From Pseudomonadota bacterium (lineage in GTDB: Bacteria > Pseudomonadota > Gammaproteobacteria > Steroidobacterales > Steroidobacteraceae), in assembly GCA_021816775.1 (NCBI GenBank), contig JAKAXA010000010.1, positions 53,441 to 117,440 on the forward strand: 64,000 nt of DNA. Reading direction: 5' to 3'. A model generated the notes under the pieces. That model was not told the origin of the DNA, did not search any database, and was given only the letters and a program-made list of their open reading frames with translations. Below are positions 17,010 to 24,855 of this stretch, one piece after another; positions within the stretch are counted from its first letter, which is position 1, and every line of letters begins with the position of its first letter. A program made the translations under genes and the position numbers.

Positions 17010-17791
17010 GTCGCACCCGGGTAGGCGCGCGGCACACACTGCATCTCGGCGAGGAGATGGCCGAGATACTCCGTGTGCACGCCGCGCTTGCCGTGCCACG
17101 GATAGTGCTGATGCGCCGGCCGCTCGAGCTTTGCCTGCGCGAGCGCGGTGGCAACGCGCGTCTCCCAACGCTCGCGAATCAGCGCCGGTGCCGGCCCGAT
17201 GCCGCATACCGCCATGCGCGCATCGAGCGCATCCGGTGTGAGCAGCTCGTCGGTGAAGCGCCAGAGGCTCTCGAGCGCCGTGCGCACCCGCGCATGGCTT
17301 TCCTCGGTCCCGTCACCGAGACGCGCCAGCCACCCGGCGCTGAAGCGCCAGTGATAGCGGCACTCCTTGACCGCCTTGTGAGCAATGTCGGCGAGCTCGC
17401 GGTCGCTCGAGCCGGTGAGGCACTGGTAGCTCTCGAGCTGCCAGGCATCGAGCAGACACTGCCGCACGATGGTCGCGCCGAAATCCCCGTTCGGCTGCTC
17501 GGCGAGCGTCACGTTGCGAAAATCCGGCGCATCGCGCAGGAACGCCAGCGCATCCTCATCCCGGCCGCGCCCCTCGATGCGCCCGGCGAGCGCGAGCAGC
17601 AGCCGCGCCTGGCCGATCAGATCGAGCGATAAGTTGCCGAGGGCGAGATCCTCCTCCAGCGCCGGACCGTGACCGAGGAGCTCAGCGAGGCGCTGCCCGG
17701 CGATGAGGCTGGTGTCGGCGAGGCGCAGCACGTACTCGAAGCGATCCTCGGCAGAGGGCTCGGGCCGCACGGATTCGGATGCCGCGCTCAT
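17003..17791 (-). CDS. paaC: Phenylacetyl-CoA epoxidase structural subunit
   Basis: 262 residues, ferritin-like helical subunit that forms the core heterodimer with PaaA and helps bind substrate but lacks a diiron site. Recognised by LADTSLIAGQRLAELLGHGP, DLIGQARLLLALAG and KECRYHWRFSAGWLARLGDGTEE. Its start overlaps the paaB stop by four bases (ATGA) and its stop overlaps paaD, so translation of paaB, paaC and paaD is tightly coupled. Confidence 0.95.
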   Translation of the reverse strand: MSAASESVRPEPSAEDRFEYVLRLADTSLIAGQRLAELLGHGPALEEDLALGNLSLDLIGQARLLLALAGRIEGRGRDEDALAFLRDAPDFRNVTLAEQPNGDFGATIVRQCLLDAWQLESYQCLTGSSDRELADIAHKAVKECRYHWRFSAGWLARLGDGTEESHARVRTALESLWRFTDELLTPDALDARMAVCGIGPAPALIRERWETRVATALAQAKLERPAHQHYPWHGKRGVHTEYLGHLLAEMQCVPRAYPGATW

Positions 17792-18072
17792 ATGTTCTTC
17801 ACGTCCTCCGGAATGGCATAGAAGGTCGGATGCCGGTACACCTTGTCGCGCGCCGGCTCGAACAGTTCCTCGGCCTCTGCCGGGTCGGAGGCGACGATGT
17901 CGCTCGAGCGCACCACCCAGATGCTCACCCCTTCCTGACGGCGGGTATAGGTGTCGCGCGCGTGCTCGATGGCCATGCGCGCATCGGCGGCGTGCAGGCT
18001 GCCGACGTGTTTGTGCTCGAGCCCCGAGCGGGAGCGGATGAACACCTCGTACAGCACCCAGTCTTCGTTCAT
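17788..18072 (-). CDS. paaB: Phenylacetyl-CoA epoxidase subunit B
   Basis: 94 residues, close to the usual 94-95. Small subunit that bridges PaaAC heterodimers. The sequence shows the family pattern WVLYEVFIRSRSGLEHKHVG, HAADARMAIEHARDTYTRR and IWVVRSSDIVAS. Twelve bases downstream of paaA and overlapping paaC by four. Confidence 0.96.
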   Translation of the reverse strand: MNEDWVLYEVFIRSRSGLEHKHVGSLHAADARMAIEHARDTYTRRQEGVSIWVVRSSDIVASDPAEAEELFEPARDKVYRHPTFYAIPEDVKNI

Positions 18073-18084
18073 GGCCTGCGCTCC

Positions 18085-19080
18085 TCAGCCGGCCGGCGCG
18101 GCGTGCGGCGGCTCTCGATGCTTTTCAGCGAATGCGGCGGCGGCCTCACGCACCCAACGGCCCGCCCCGTGCGCAGCGCGCCGCGCCTCGAGGCGCTCGC
18201 GGTTGCACGGCCCCTCGCCCTTCAGCACGGCGTGAAACTCGCTCCAGTCGATGGGACCGGGCACGTAGTGCTCGGCGGACTCGTCCCAGCGCAGATCGGG
18301 GTCCGGCACGGCGAGGCCGAGAAACTCCGCCTGCGGCACGGTCACGTCGATGAATTTCTGGCGCAGCTCATCGTTGCTGAAGCGCTTGATCTTCCAGCGC
18401 ATCGACTGCGCCGTGTGCACCGAGTGCGCATCGCTCGGGCCGAACATCATCAGCGACGGCCACCACCAGCGATCGAGCGCATCCTGCGCCATCGCGCGCT
18501 GCGCGGCGCTGCCGCGCGAGAGCGTGAGCATGATCTCGTAGCCCTGGCGCTGATGGAAGCTCTCCTCCTTGCAGATGCGCACCATGGCGCGCGCATACGG
18601 CCCGTAGGAGCAGCGGCACAGCGGAATCTGATTCATGATCGCCGCGCCGTCGACCAGCCAGCCGATCGCGCCGATGTCCGCCCAGGTGAGCGTCGGGTAG
18701 TTGAAAATGCTCGAGTACTTGGCGCGCCCGCTGAGCAGCTGCTCGATGAGTTCACCGCGCGAGACGCCGAGCGTCTCGGCCGCGCTGTAGAGATACATGC
18801 CGTGGCCGCCCTCGTCCTGCACCTTGGCAATGAGCACCACCTTGCGGCGCAGCGATGGCGCGCGGGTGATCCAATTGCCCTCGGGCAGCATGCCGACGAT
18901 CTCAGAGTGGGCGTGCTGGGCGATCTGGCGGAGCAGGGTCTGCCGGTAGGCCTCCGGCATCCAGTCCTTCGGCTCGATCTTCTCGTCGCGGTCGATGCGC
19001 GCCTGGAATCGCTCCAGACGCTCGCTCTCGCGCTCGTCCGCTGCCGCGGCCTCAGGGGAATCCAGGGCTTGGGTGTACAT
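18085..19080 (-). CDS. paaA: Phenylacetyl-CoA epoxidase catalytic diiron subunit
   Basis: 331 residues. Oxygenase subunit inserting one oxygen atom into the aromatic ring of phenylacetyl-CoA. Ferritin-like diiron protein: the Glu/His ligands fall in [16 protein letters not shown] and [35 protein letters not shown] is a typical PaaA segment. First gene of the operon; the divergent paaX start is 83 bases away across a region carrying an inverted repeat. Confidence 0.96.
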   Translation of the reverse strand: MYTQALDSPEAAAADERESERLERFQARIDRDEKIEPKDWMPEAYRQTLLRQIAQHAHSEIVGMLPEGNWITRAPSLRRKVVLIAKVQDEGGHGMYLYSAAETLGVSRGELIEQLLSGRAKYSSIFNYPTLTWADIGAIGWLVDGAAIMNQIPLCRCSYGPYARAMVRICKEESFHQRQGYEIMLTLSRGSAAQRAMAQDALDRWWWPSLMMFGPSDAHSVHTAQSMRWKIKRFSNDELRQKFIDVTVPQAEFLGLAVPDPDLRWDESAEHYVPGPIDWSEFHAVLKGEGPCNRERLEARRAAHGAGRWVREAAAAFAEKHREPPHAAPAG

Positions 19081-19107
19081 GCGATGGGGTCGACCCAGAA
19101 TTAGATG

Positions 19108-19146
19108 TGATACATAAAAACTATAACCATCATGATTTTTGTGTCA
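19108..19146. promoter_or_regulatory. Candidate PaaX operator between paaA and paaX
   Basis: TGATACATAAAAA at 19108-19120 mirrors TTTTTGTGTCA at 19136-19146, apart from one inserted T and one mismatch, around a 15-base centre. It is the only AT-rich stretch between the divergent starts, overlapping where both promoters must lie. Binding by PaaX, released by phenylacetyl-CoA, is inferred from position and symmetry. Confidence 0.5.
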
Positions 19147-19163
19147 AGAAAATTCATGGCAGA

Positions 19164-20120
19164 ATGTCCTCCCCCACCCCTTGCGAGCGCCTGATGGACG
19201 CCGCCACGCGTGAGCCGCATCCCGCCGTCGCAGCCGTGCTGCGGCGCTTTCGCGCCCAGAGGCCCCTGCGCGCCGGTTCGCTCCTGATGACGCTGTTCGG
19301 CGATGCGATCGCCCCGCGCGGCGCGTGCGTGAGCCTGGGCAGCCTGATTCGCCTGGCGCGACCGTTCGGGCTCGCCGAGCGCCTGGTGCGCACCAGCGTG
19401 GCGCGGCTCGCCGCCGACGGCTGGCTCACCGCCGCGCGGCGCGGCCGGCGCAGCGAGTACCGCCTCACCGACACCGGCCATGGCGTCTTTGCCGAGGCCA
19501 CCCAGCGCATCTACGCGGCCAACCCCAGGAAGTGGGACGGCCGCTGGACGCTGCTCGTGATACCGCCGGGCGGCGGCGCGCGCGGCGCGCTGCGTGAACG
19601 CCTGCGCTGGCTCGGGTTCGGGCAGCTCGCCCCGGGGGTATTCGTCCACCCGACCGGCACGCCGCAGCAGGCCCGCGGCTGGCTCGCTCCCGAGGGCCTC
19701 GAAGACGGGTGGCTGTTCAGCAGTTGGGGAGAGGGGCTCGCGAGCGACCGGCGGCTCGTGGCCGCGGCCTGGGATCTAGCGCAAACCGCGCGCCGCTACC
19801 GCAGATTCCGCGACGCGTTCGCGCCGCTTGAAGCCTCGGGCGCGCTCGCCGCGGTGTCTGCGGAGTCGGCGTTCGTGGTGCGTACGCTGCTGATTCATGA
19901 GTATCGCAAGGTCCATTTGCGCGATCCCCAGCTGCCGCCCGACCTGTTGCCCGAAGGCTGGGTGGGGGATGAAGCCTACGCCCTGTGCCGACGTCTTTAT
20001 GCCGCCGTATTCACGCCGGCCGAACGGTACCTGAGCGAGCACGGCGCGACGCTCGAGCACGCGCTGCCGCCGGCAGGGCCCGAGGCCTTCGCCCGCTTCG
20101 GAGGGCTGACACGCCGCTAG
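19164..20120 (+). CDS. paaX: Phenylacetate operon repressor, PaaX type
   Basis: 318 residues from the ATG at 19164; an ATG ten codons later is an alternative and one 57 bases upstream would lie in the operator. GntR-like winged helix at residues 30-100 (LASFIRLA-like region LGSLIRLARPFGLAERLVRT, SVARLAADGWL, GRRSEYRLTDTG) followed by the PaaX central and C-terminal domains (WDGRWTLLVIP, FVVRTLLIHEYRKVHLRDP). Represses paa genes until phenylacetyl-CoA binds. Divergent from paaA, the standard arrangement; convergent with the Rieske protein gene. Confidence 0.93.
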   Translation: MSSPTPCERLMDAATREPHPAVAAVLRRFRAQRPLRAGSLLMTLFGDAIAPRGACVSLGSLIRLARPFGLAERLVRTSVARLAADGWLTAARRGRRSEYRLTDTGHGVFAEATQRIYAANPRKWDGRWTLLVIPPGGGARGALRERLRWLGFGQLAPGVFVHPTGTPQQARGWLAPEGLEDGWLFSSWGEGLASDRRLVAAAWDLAQTARRYRRFRDAFAPLEASGALAAVSAESAFVVRTLLIHEYRKVHLRDPQLPPDLLPEGWVGDEAYALCRRLYAAVFTPAERYLSEHGATLEHALPPAGPEAFARFGGLTRR

Positions 20121-20130
20121 CGCGCCGGGC

Positions 20131-20796
20131 TCACCAGGTATTGGGTTCCCAGTTCTGCTCGCTGCCGTTGGCCAGTTCGCCGGCCACGATGGTCGTGGCG
20201 TCCTTGTAATAGTGCGGCGGCACGGGCAGGTTCAGCGGCGCCGGCGAGCCGTCCATCACGCGCCCGGACAGATCGTAGCGCGAGCCGTGGCAGGGGCAGT
20301 AGTAGCCGCCCGGCCAGCTGGCCCCGAGCAGCGGATCGCCCACCTGCGCATGCAGTTTCGGCATGCAGCCGAGGTGGGTGCAGATACCCACCACCACCAG
20401 GTACTCCGGGACGATGGAGCGCTGGATCGGGTTCCAGCCGGGCAGGTTCGCCGGCTGCTGATCCGCCTTCGACAGAGGGTCTTTGAGCTGGCCGTTGATT
20501 GACGGCAGCTGCTTCAGCTCCGCCTCGGTGCGGCGCAGCACGTAGATCGGCCGGCGCCGCCAGGAGGCAACCAGCATTTCCTTCGGCTTCAGCTTGGAGA
20601 TGTCGATGGTCACCGGCGCGCCGAGCGCGCGGGCCGTCTCGCTCGGCTCCATGGTCTCGACGAAGGGAACCGCAGCCAAACCCACGCCAACCACCCCGAC
20701 CGCCGCAGTGGCCGCAGTCAACATGCGCCTGCGGGCCAGATCAGGTTCGGACTCATCGCTCGGCGGGCCAGGCAGGATGGTAGTGCCCTCGGTCAT
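20131..20796 (-). CDS. petA: Rieske [2Fe-2S] protein, ubiquinol-cytochrome c reductase
   Basis: 221 residues. Twin-arginine motif LARRRML precedes the single membrane anchor; the [2Fe-2S] ligands are in CTHLGC and CPCHGS, with GGYYCPCHGSRYDLSGRV and SPAPLNLPVPPH downstream. These match the cytochrome bc1 Rieske subunit, which takes electrons from ubiquinol in the inner membrane. The start MTEGTTILPGPP is preferred over an ATG 25 codons upstream. Unusually, genes for cytochrome b and c1 are absent on both sides: the neighbours are paaX and the E2 gene. It could be a second, unlinked copy. Confidence 0.9.
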   Translation of the reverse strand: MTEGTTILPGPPSDESEPDLARRRMLTAATAAVGVVGVGLAAVPFVETMEPSETARALGAPVTIDISKLKPKEMLVASWRRRPIYVLRRTEAELKQLPSINGQLKDPLSKADQQPANLPGWNPIQRSIVPEYLVVVGICTHLGCMPKLHAQVGDPLLGASWPGGYYCPCHGSRYDLSGRVMDGSPAPLNLPVPPHYYKDATTIVAGELANGSEQNWEPNTW

Positions 20797-20910
20797 GCTG
20801 ACGTCCTCCGTTGGAGTACTGCGCGCATGGTATATCCGCCGGACCGATCCGTCACTATGCGATTTACGCAACGGCGTCGCTCTCGCGTATGCGCCGGCGC
20901 GAGCGTCGCG

Positions 20911-22131
20911 TCAATCGCGCCAGAGCGCGAGCCGCTCGGCGAAGATCTGCATGAACCGGTTGGCGCGCTCGCCGTCCATGACGCGATGGTCGATGGTCAG
21001 GGTGGCGTAGCAGCGCGGCCGGATCGCGATGCGCGCCTCACCCCCCTCCTCGATGACCACCGCGCGTTTCTCCAGCTTCCCGATGCCGAGAATCGCAGCC
21101 TGCCCGGGGTACAGGATGATCGGCGCGGCAATGAGACTGCCGCTCACCCCGTGGTTGGACAGGGTGAACGTCCCGCCGCGCACCTCCTCGGGCGTCAGCT
21201 TTCCGTCGCGCGCGCGCCGCACCAGCGTCTCGATTCCTGCGGCGGTGCGCTCAAGATCCAATGCCTCGGCGCCGCGCAGCACGGGCGCCACCAGCCCCTC
21301 GGGCGTGGCGGTCCCGATGCCGAAATTCACGGTTTCGTAGATCTCGAGCGCCTCCTCCCCCCAGCGGCTGTTGGCCTCCGGCACTTGAGCGATCGCCTCG
21401 ATGGCCGCGCGCACGAAATATGCCGTCAGCGTCAACGCCACGCCGCGCTCGGCAAACGCCTGTCGGTGACGCGCGCGATGCTCGAGCACGGCAGAGAGGT
21501 CGATTTCGAACACGGTGCTGACATGCGGCGCGGTGTGCAGCAGGCTCTCGACCATGCGTGCCGCGATGCGCTTGCGCACTGCGCTGTGCGGCACGCGGCG
21601 CACGGCGATGCCGGGCTCGGCGCGCCCCGCCGCCGGCACGCTGCGCGCCCCCGCAGTGCCCGCCGCCGCGTGCCGCAGCACATCGTCCACCGTGATCCGT
21701 CCACCCTCGCCCGTGCCGCGCACCCGGCCGGGATCGAGGCCGCGTTCGGTCAGCAGCCTGCGCACCGCCGGGCTCAGCCGGCCCTCGGGCGCCCGAGCGT
21801 GACTGGCGCGCTCAGCGGGCGCGGCGGCGGCGGGCGGCGGCTGTGCGCGCGGCGGCGCCTCGGCAGGGGTGGCGACGCGCTCGGCGGACGCTGCGATCCG
21901 TCCCAGCACCTCCCCCGGGGCCACTTCCTCGCCCTCGCCTTTGACGATCTCGGCGAGCACGCCCGAGCCCGGCGCGGCCACCTCCACGGTGACCTTGTCG
22001 GTCTCAAGCTCGATCAGCGGCTCGTGCTCGCCCACCGGATCGCCGAGCGCCTTCAGCCACCGCAGGACCTGCGAGCGGGTGCCTTCCTGCTGCTCCTCGG
22101 GAGCGCGAATTTCGATCGCGGGCGGCGGCAT
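20911..22131 (-). CDS. bkdB: 2-oxoacid dehydrogenase E2, dihydrolipoyl acyltransferase
   Basis: 406 residues. The N-terminal lipoyl domain carries the lipoyl lysine K46 in LETDKVTVE; an Ala/Pro linker leads to an E3-binding domain (SPAVRRLLTERGLDPGRVRG, GRITVDDVL) and a C-terminal acyltransferase domain ending with the catalytic IDHRVMDGERANRFM. Two bases after the stop of the fused E1 gene. Branched-chain specificity is inferred from the E1 type and the Lrp regulator; a pyruvate or acetoin enzyme is less likely. No E3 (lipoamide dehydrogenase) gene is in the window. Confidence 0.88.
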   Translation of the reverse strand: MPPPAIEIRAPEEQQEGTRSQVLRWLKALGDPVGEHEPLIELETDKVTVEVAAPGSGVLAEIVKGEGEEVAPGEVLGRIAASAERVATPAEAPPRAQPPPAAAAPAERASHARAPEGRLSPAVRRLLTERGLDPGRVRGTGEGGRITVDDVLRHAAAGTAGARSVPAAGRAEPGIAVRRVPHSAVRKRIAARMVESLLHTAPHVSTVFEIDLSAVLEHRARHRQAFAERGVALTLTAYFVRAAIEAIAQVPEANSRWGEEALEIYETVNFGIGTATPEGLVAPVLRGAEALDLERTAAGIETLVRRARDGKLTPEEVRGGTFTLSNHGVSGSLIAAPIILYPGQAAILGIGKLEKRAVVIEEGGEARIAIRPRCYATLTIDHRVMDGERANRFMQIFAERLALWRD

Positions 22132-22133
22132 GG

Positions 22134-24245
22134 CTACACACTCGCCAGCGCGCGGATGGCGCGTGTGATCGACTCAACACCGGGCACGACCGCCTCGAGC
22201 AGCAGCGGCGCGTGCGGGCTTGGAATGTCGGGCATGGTCAGCCGCTCGATGGGCGCATCGAGGCTGAAGAACGCCTCCTTGGCGAGCACCGCGGCCACCT
22301 CGGCGCCGAAGCCCGCGCTGAGATTGTCCTCGTGCACGATCAGGCAGCGGCGGGTCTTGCGAACCGACGCGAGCACCGCCTCGCGGTCCCAGGGCGAGAG
22401 GGTGCGCAGATCCAGGATCTCCGCCTGCACGCCCGAGGCGTCGGCGGCGAGTTCGCTGCGCTCGACCATGGCCCCCCAGGTGACGATCGTCAGCTCCGAT
22501 CCCTCGCGCACGCGGCGCGCCACGCCGAAGGGAAGGAGGTAGGCATCGCCCGGATACGGTCGGCGCGCCCAGGCACCATCGAGCAGCGCGCGGTGCTCGA
22601 AGAAGATGGTCGGCTCGTTGCCGCGCAGCGCCGCTCGCAGCAGCCCGACCGCATCTTCGGCATTGGACGGCACGGCGAGGCGCCAGCCGATGCCGTGCAC
22701 CCAGGCGACCTCGTTGGTCTGACTGTGCCACGGGTCGCCGCACTTGAAGAAACCGCCGGGCACGCGCACCACCATGGGCGCGGCAAAGCGGTTGGCGGTG
22801 CGCCAGCGCATGGTGCCGCAGTCGTTCAACTGCTCGGTGGCCGGATCGGCGTACTTGCGGAACTGGATCTCGGGCACCGGCAGCAGGCCCGCAAGCGCCA
22901 TGCCGACGGCCCGGCCGATGATGCCCTCTTCCGAGAGACTGGTGTCGAACACGCGCGCTGCGCCGTGCTTCTCCTGCAGCCCGAGCGTCGCGCCGTGCAC
23001 GCCGCCCTTCGGTCCCACATCCTCGCCGAAGACCAGCATGCGCGGATTGAGCGCCAGCTCCAGATCGAGGGTGCGGCGGATTGCCGTCAACATGTTGATG
23101 CGGGTCGGCTCGGGCTCGATGTGCCCGCTTCCAGGCGCGAACGCAAAGCCGAGCGGGGCGAGCCCGCCCTGCTGCTGCGGCTCGGCGCGCCCGTCGGCCG
23201 TGTGCTCGGTGAACACGTGGCGGGTGATCCCGGCCGGATCGGGCAGCGGGCGGGCGAGCGCGCGCTCGACGGCCTGCTCGACATCGCGCCTCGCCTCCTG
23301 CTCGATCTGGCGCCACTCGCTGTCGCTCATGCGCTTCGGCACGAGATAGCGGTGCAGCCGCCGCAGCGGATCATTGGCGCGCTCGCGGGCGATGGTCTCG
23401 GGCGTCTTGTAAGTCTGGGTATCCTGGCCCGAGTGCCCGCTGAGGCGCGGCACCGTCAGGCGCAGCAGCGCCGGGGCGCGCTGCTCGCGCACAAAGCTCA
23501 CCGCCGCACCGATGCGCGCGGCGGCCACCCGCGGATCGGCCCCGTCGCCCTCGAAGATCGTCAGGCCCGCGAACGAGCGCAGGTTGGCCGCGATGTTGCC
23601 TTGCGGGGTCTGCAGGCGCGAGCTCACCGAAATGCCGAGCCCGTTGTCCTCGATGTAGATGAGCATCGGCAGCTGCAGCGTCGTCGCCATCGTCAGCGCC
23701 GACCAGAAACCGGCGGTCGCCACCGAGGCATCCCCGCCCAGCACCACCGCGATGCTGCGCGCGTAGCTCTCATCCGCCAGCGTCTCGAGGTGGTAGCCGA
23801 TCGCCTGGGCCCAGCCGGCCGCCGGGGTGTACTGCGCGCCGACGCCACCGCAGGCGGGCAGCACGCTCACCCCGCCCCGCCCGGGCTTGTTGAACACCAC
23901 TCCGATATCGCGCCCGTCGCTGAAGGCGCCCGAGCGCCCCAGCGGACCCGCAGCGGCCTCCTCCAGATCCACCCCGACCGCGAGCATCAGCGGACGGGAG
24001 CGGTAGTAGACCGTGACGGCATCGTGCGGATCGGTCAGCTCCAGGCCGAGCAGGATCTGCGCCAGGTCATGGCCGCGCGCCGAGAACTGGTACAGCACCT
24101 GTCGCGCCGGCAGGAGCCGGGTCTCCTCGATGTCATCGAGCGCCCGCGAGCGCTGCAGCAGGCGCGTCACCCGATTCCAGTCCGGCTGCGCGCCGGGAGC
24201 GGCATCGCGCCCCGAAAGCGCTGTCGAAGAGGCAGGTGAGGCCAT
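22134..24245 (-). CDS. 2-oxoacid dehydrogenase E1, fused alpha and beta
   Basis: 703 residues. The thiamine-diphosphate-dependent decarboxylase of a branched-chain-type 2-oxoacid complex. The first half is the alpha part (YYRSRPLMLAVG, GGDASVATAGFWSALT, IEDNGLGISV for ThDP/Mg), the second half from about residue 385 is the beta part (MLVFGEDVGPKGGVHGAT, FDTSLSEEGIIGRAVGMALA, PEIQFRKYADPATEQL). In most bacteria these are two polypeptides. ATG at MASPASST chosen; another lies five codons upstream. First gene of the E1-E2 operon, divergent from an Lrp-type regulator gene. Confidence 0.88.
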   Translation of the reverse strand: MASPASSTALSGRDAAPGAQPDWNRVTRLLQRSRALDDIEETRLLPARQVLYQFSARGHDLAQILLGLELTDPHDAVTVYYRSRPLMLAVGVDLEEAAAGPLGRSGAFSDGRDIGVVFNKPGRGGVSVLPACGGVGAQYTPAAGWAQAIGYHLETLADESYARSIAVVLGGDASVATAGFWSALTMATTLQLPMLIYIEDNGLGISVSSRLQTPQGNIAANLRSFAGLTIFEGDGADPRVAAARIGAAVSFVREQRAPALLRLTVPRLSGHSGQDTQTYKTPETIARERANDPLRRLHRYLVPKRMSDSEWRQIEQEARRDVEQAVERALARPLPDPAGITRHVFTEHTADGRAEPQQQGGLAPLGFAFAPGSGHIEPEPTRINMLTAIRRTLDLELALNPRMLVFGEDVGPKGGVHGATLGLQEKHGAARVFDTSLSEEGIIGRAVGMALAGLLPVPEIQFRKYADPATEQLNDCGTMRWRTANRFAAPMVVRVPGGFFKCGDPWHSQTNEVAWVHGIGWRLAVPSNAEDAVGLLRAALRGNEPTIFFEHRALLDGAWARRPYPGDAYLLPFGVARRVREGSELTIVTWGAMVERSELAADASGVQAEILDLRTLSPWDREAVLASVRKTRRCLIVHEDNLSAGFGAEVAAVLAKEAFFSLDAPIERLTMPDIPSPHAPLLLEAVVPGVESITRAIRALASV

Positions 24246-24313
24246 GGGACCGCTCCGCACATGAACTGCTGGTCGCCGGAGCGTATGCCCGATTTGGCGA
24301 AATAGGCTTGCCT

Positions 24314-24362
24314 TTATTGCTCATTTTTCGGTTTGTCTGGCAATATTATTGCTCAATTGAGC
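24314..24362. promoter_or_regulatory. Candidate Lrp-type operator region for E1-E2 and regulator
   Basis: The 10-base word TTATTGCTCA occurs at 24314-24323 and again at 24346-24355, 32 bases (about three helical turns) apart. The second copy sits in two nested perfect palindromes: GCAATATTATTGC (24340-24352) and GCTCAATTGAGC (24351-24362). Position between divergent genes and the AT-rich composition suit binding of the neighbouring Lrp-family protein. Confidence 0.5.
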
Positions 24363-24378
24363 CACCTGGAGCCCGCTC

Positions 24379-24846
24379 ATGGCACGCCCCCTCGACCGAC
24401 TCGACCGCCGCATCCTCGAGGCGCTGCAGCTCGAGGCCCGCATCACCAATCAGGAGCTGGCCAAGCGCGTGGGGCTCTCGCCCGCGCCGTGCTGGCGGCG
24501 GCTGAAGCGGCTGGAGAGCGAGGGGGTGATCGCCGGCTACACGACGCTCCTGTCCGCGCCCTCGATCGGCCTGCCCATTCAGGCCTACGCGCTGGTGTCG
24601 CTCGAGAATCACCACACCGACACCGTCGCGGCCTTCGATCAGCTCGTGCGCGAGCGGCCCGAGGTGCTCGAATGCCACTCCATGAGCGGCACGAACGATT
24701 ACCTGCTGCGCATCGTCGCCGCCAGCATGGAAGCCTACGAGCGCTTCCTCTCCACCCACCTGCTGCAGCTCGCATCGGTGCGCTCGGTGAACACGAGCTT
24801 CGTGCTGCGCACCAAGAAGTTCACCACGCAGCTGCCGCTCGGCTGA
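24379..24846 (+). CDS. Lrp/AsnC-family regulator, BkdR-like
   Basis: 155 residues. N-terminal helix-turn-helix (LDRRILEALQLEARITNQELAKRVGLSPAPCWRRLKRLE) and C-terminal ligand-binding RAM domain (VLECHSMSGTNDYLLRIVA). The divergent gene pair with a branched-chain 2-oxoacid dehydrogenase operon resembles BkdR of pseudomonads, an Lrp-type activator that responds to branched-chain amino acids; that role is inferred. It shares an almost identical HTH pattern with the second Lrp protein at 42.5 kb. Convergent with the amino-acid permease gene. Confidence 0.9.
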   Translation: MARPLDRLDRRILEALQLEARITNQELAKRVGLSPAPCWRRLKRLESEGVIAGYTTLLSAPSIGLPIQAYALVSLENHHTDTVAAFDQLVRERPEVLECHSMSGTNDYLLRIVAASMEAYERFLSTHLLQLASVRSVNTSFVLRTKKFTTQLPLG

Positions 24847-24855
24847 GCGTGCCGC

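Noticed and set aside
20827..22542. A 571-codon plus-strand frame
   Set aside because: Antisense to the E2 and E1 genes, whose motifs are complete; no domain in the plus-strand translation.
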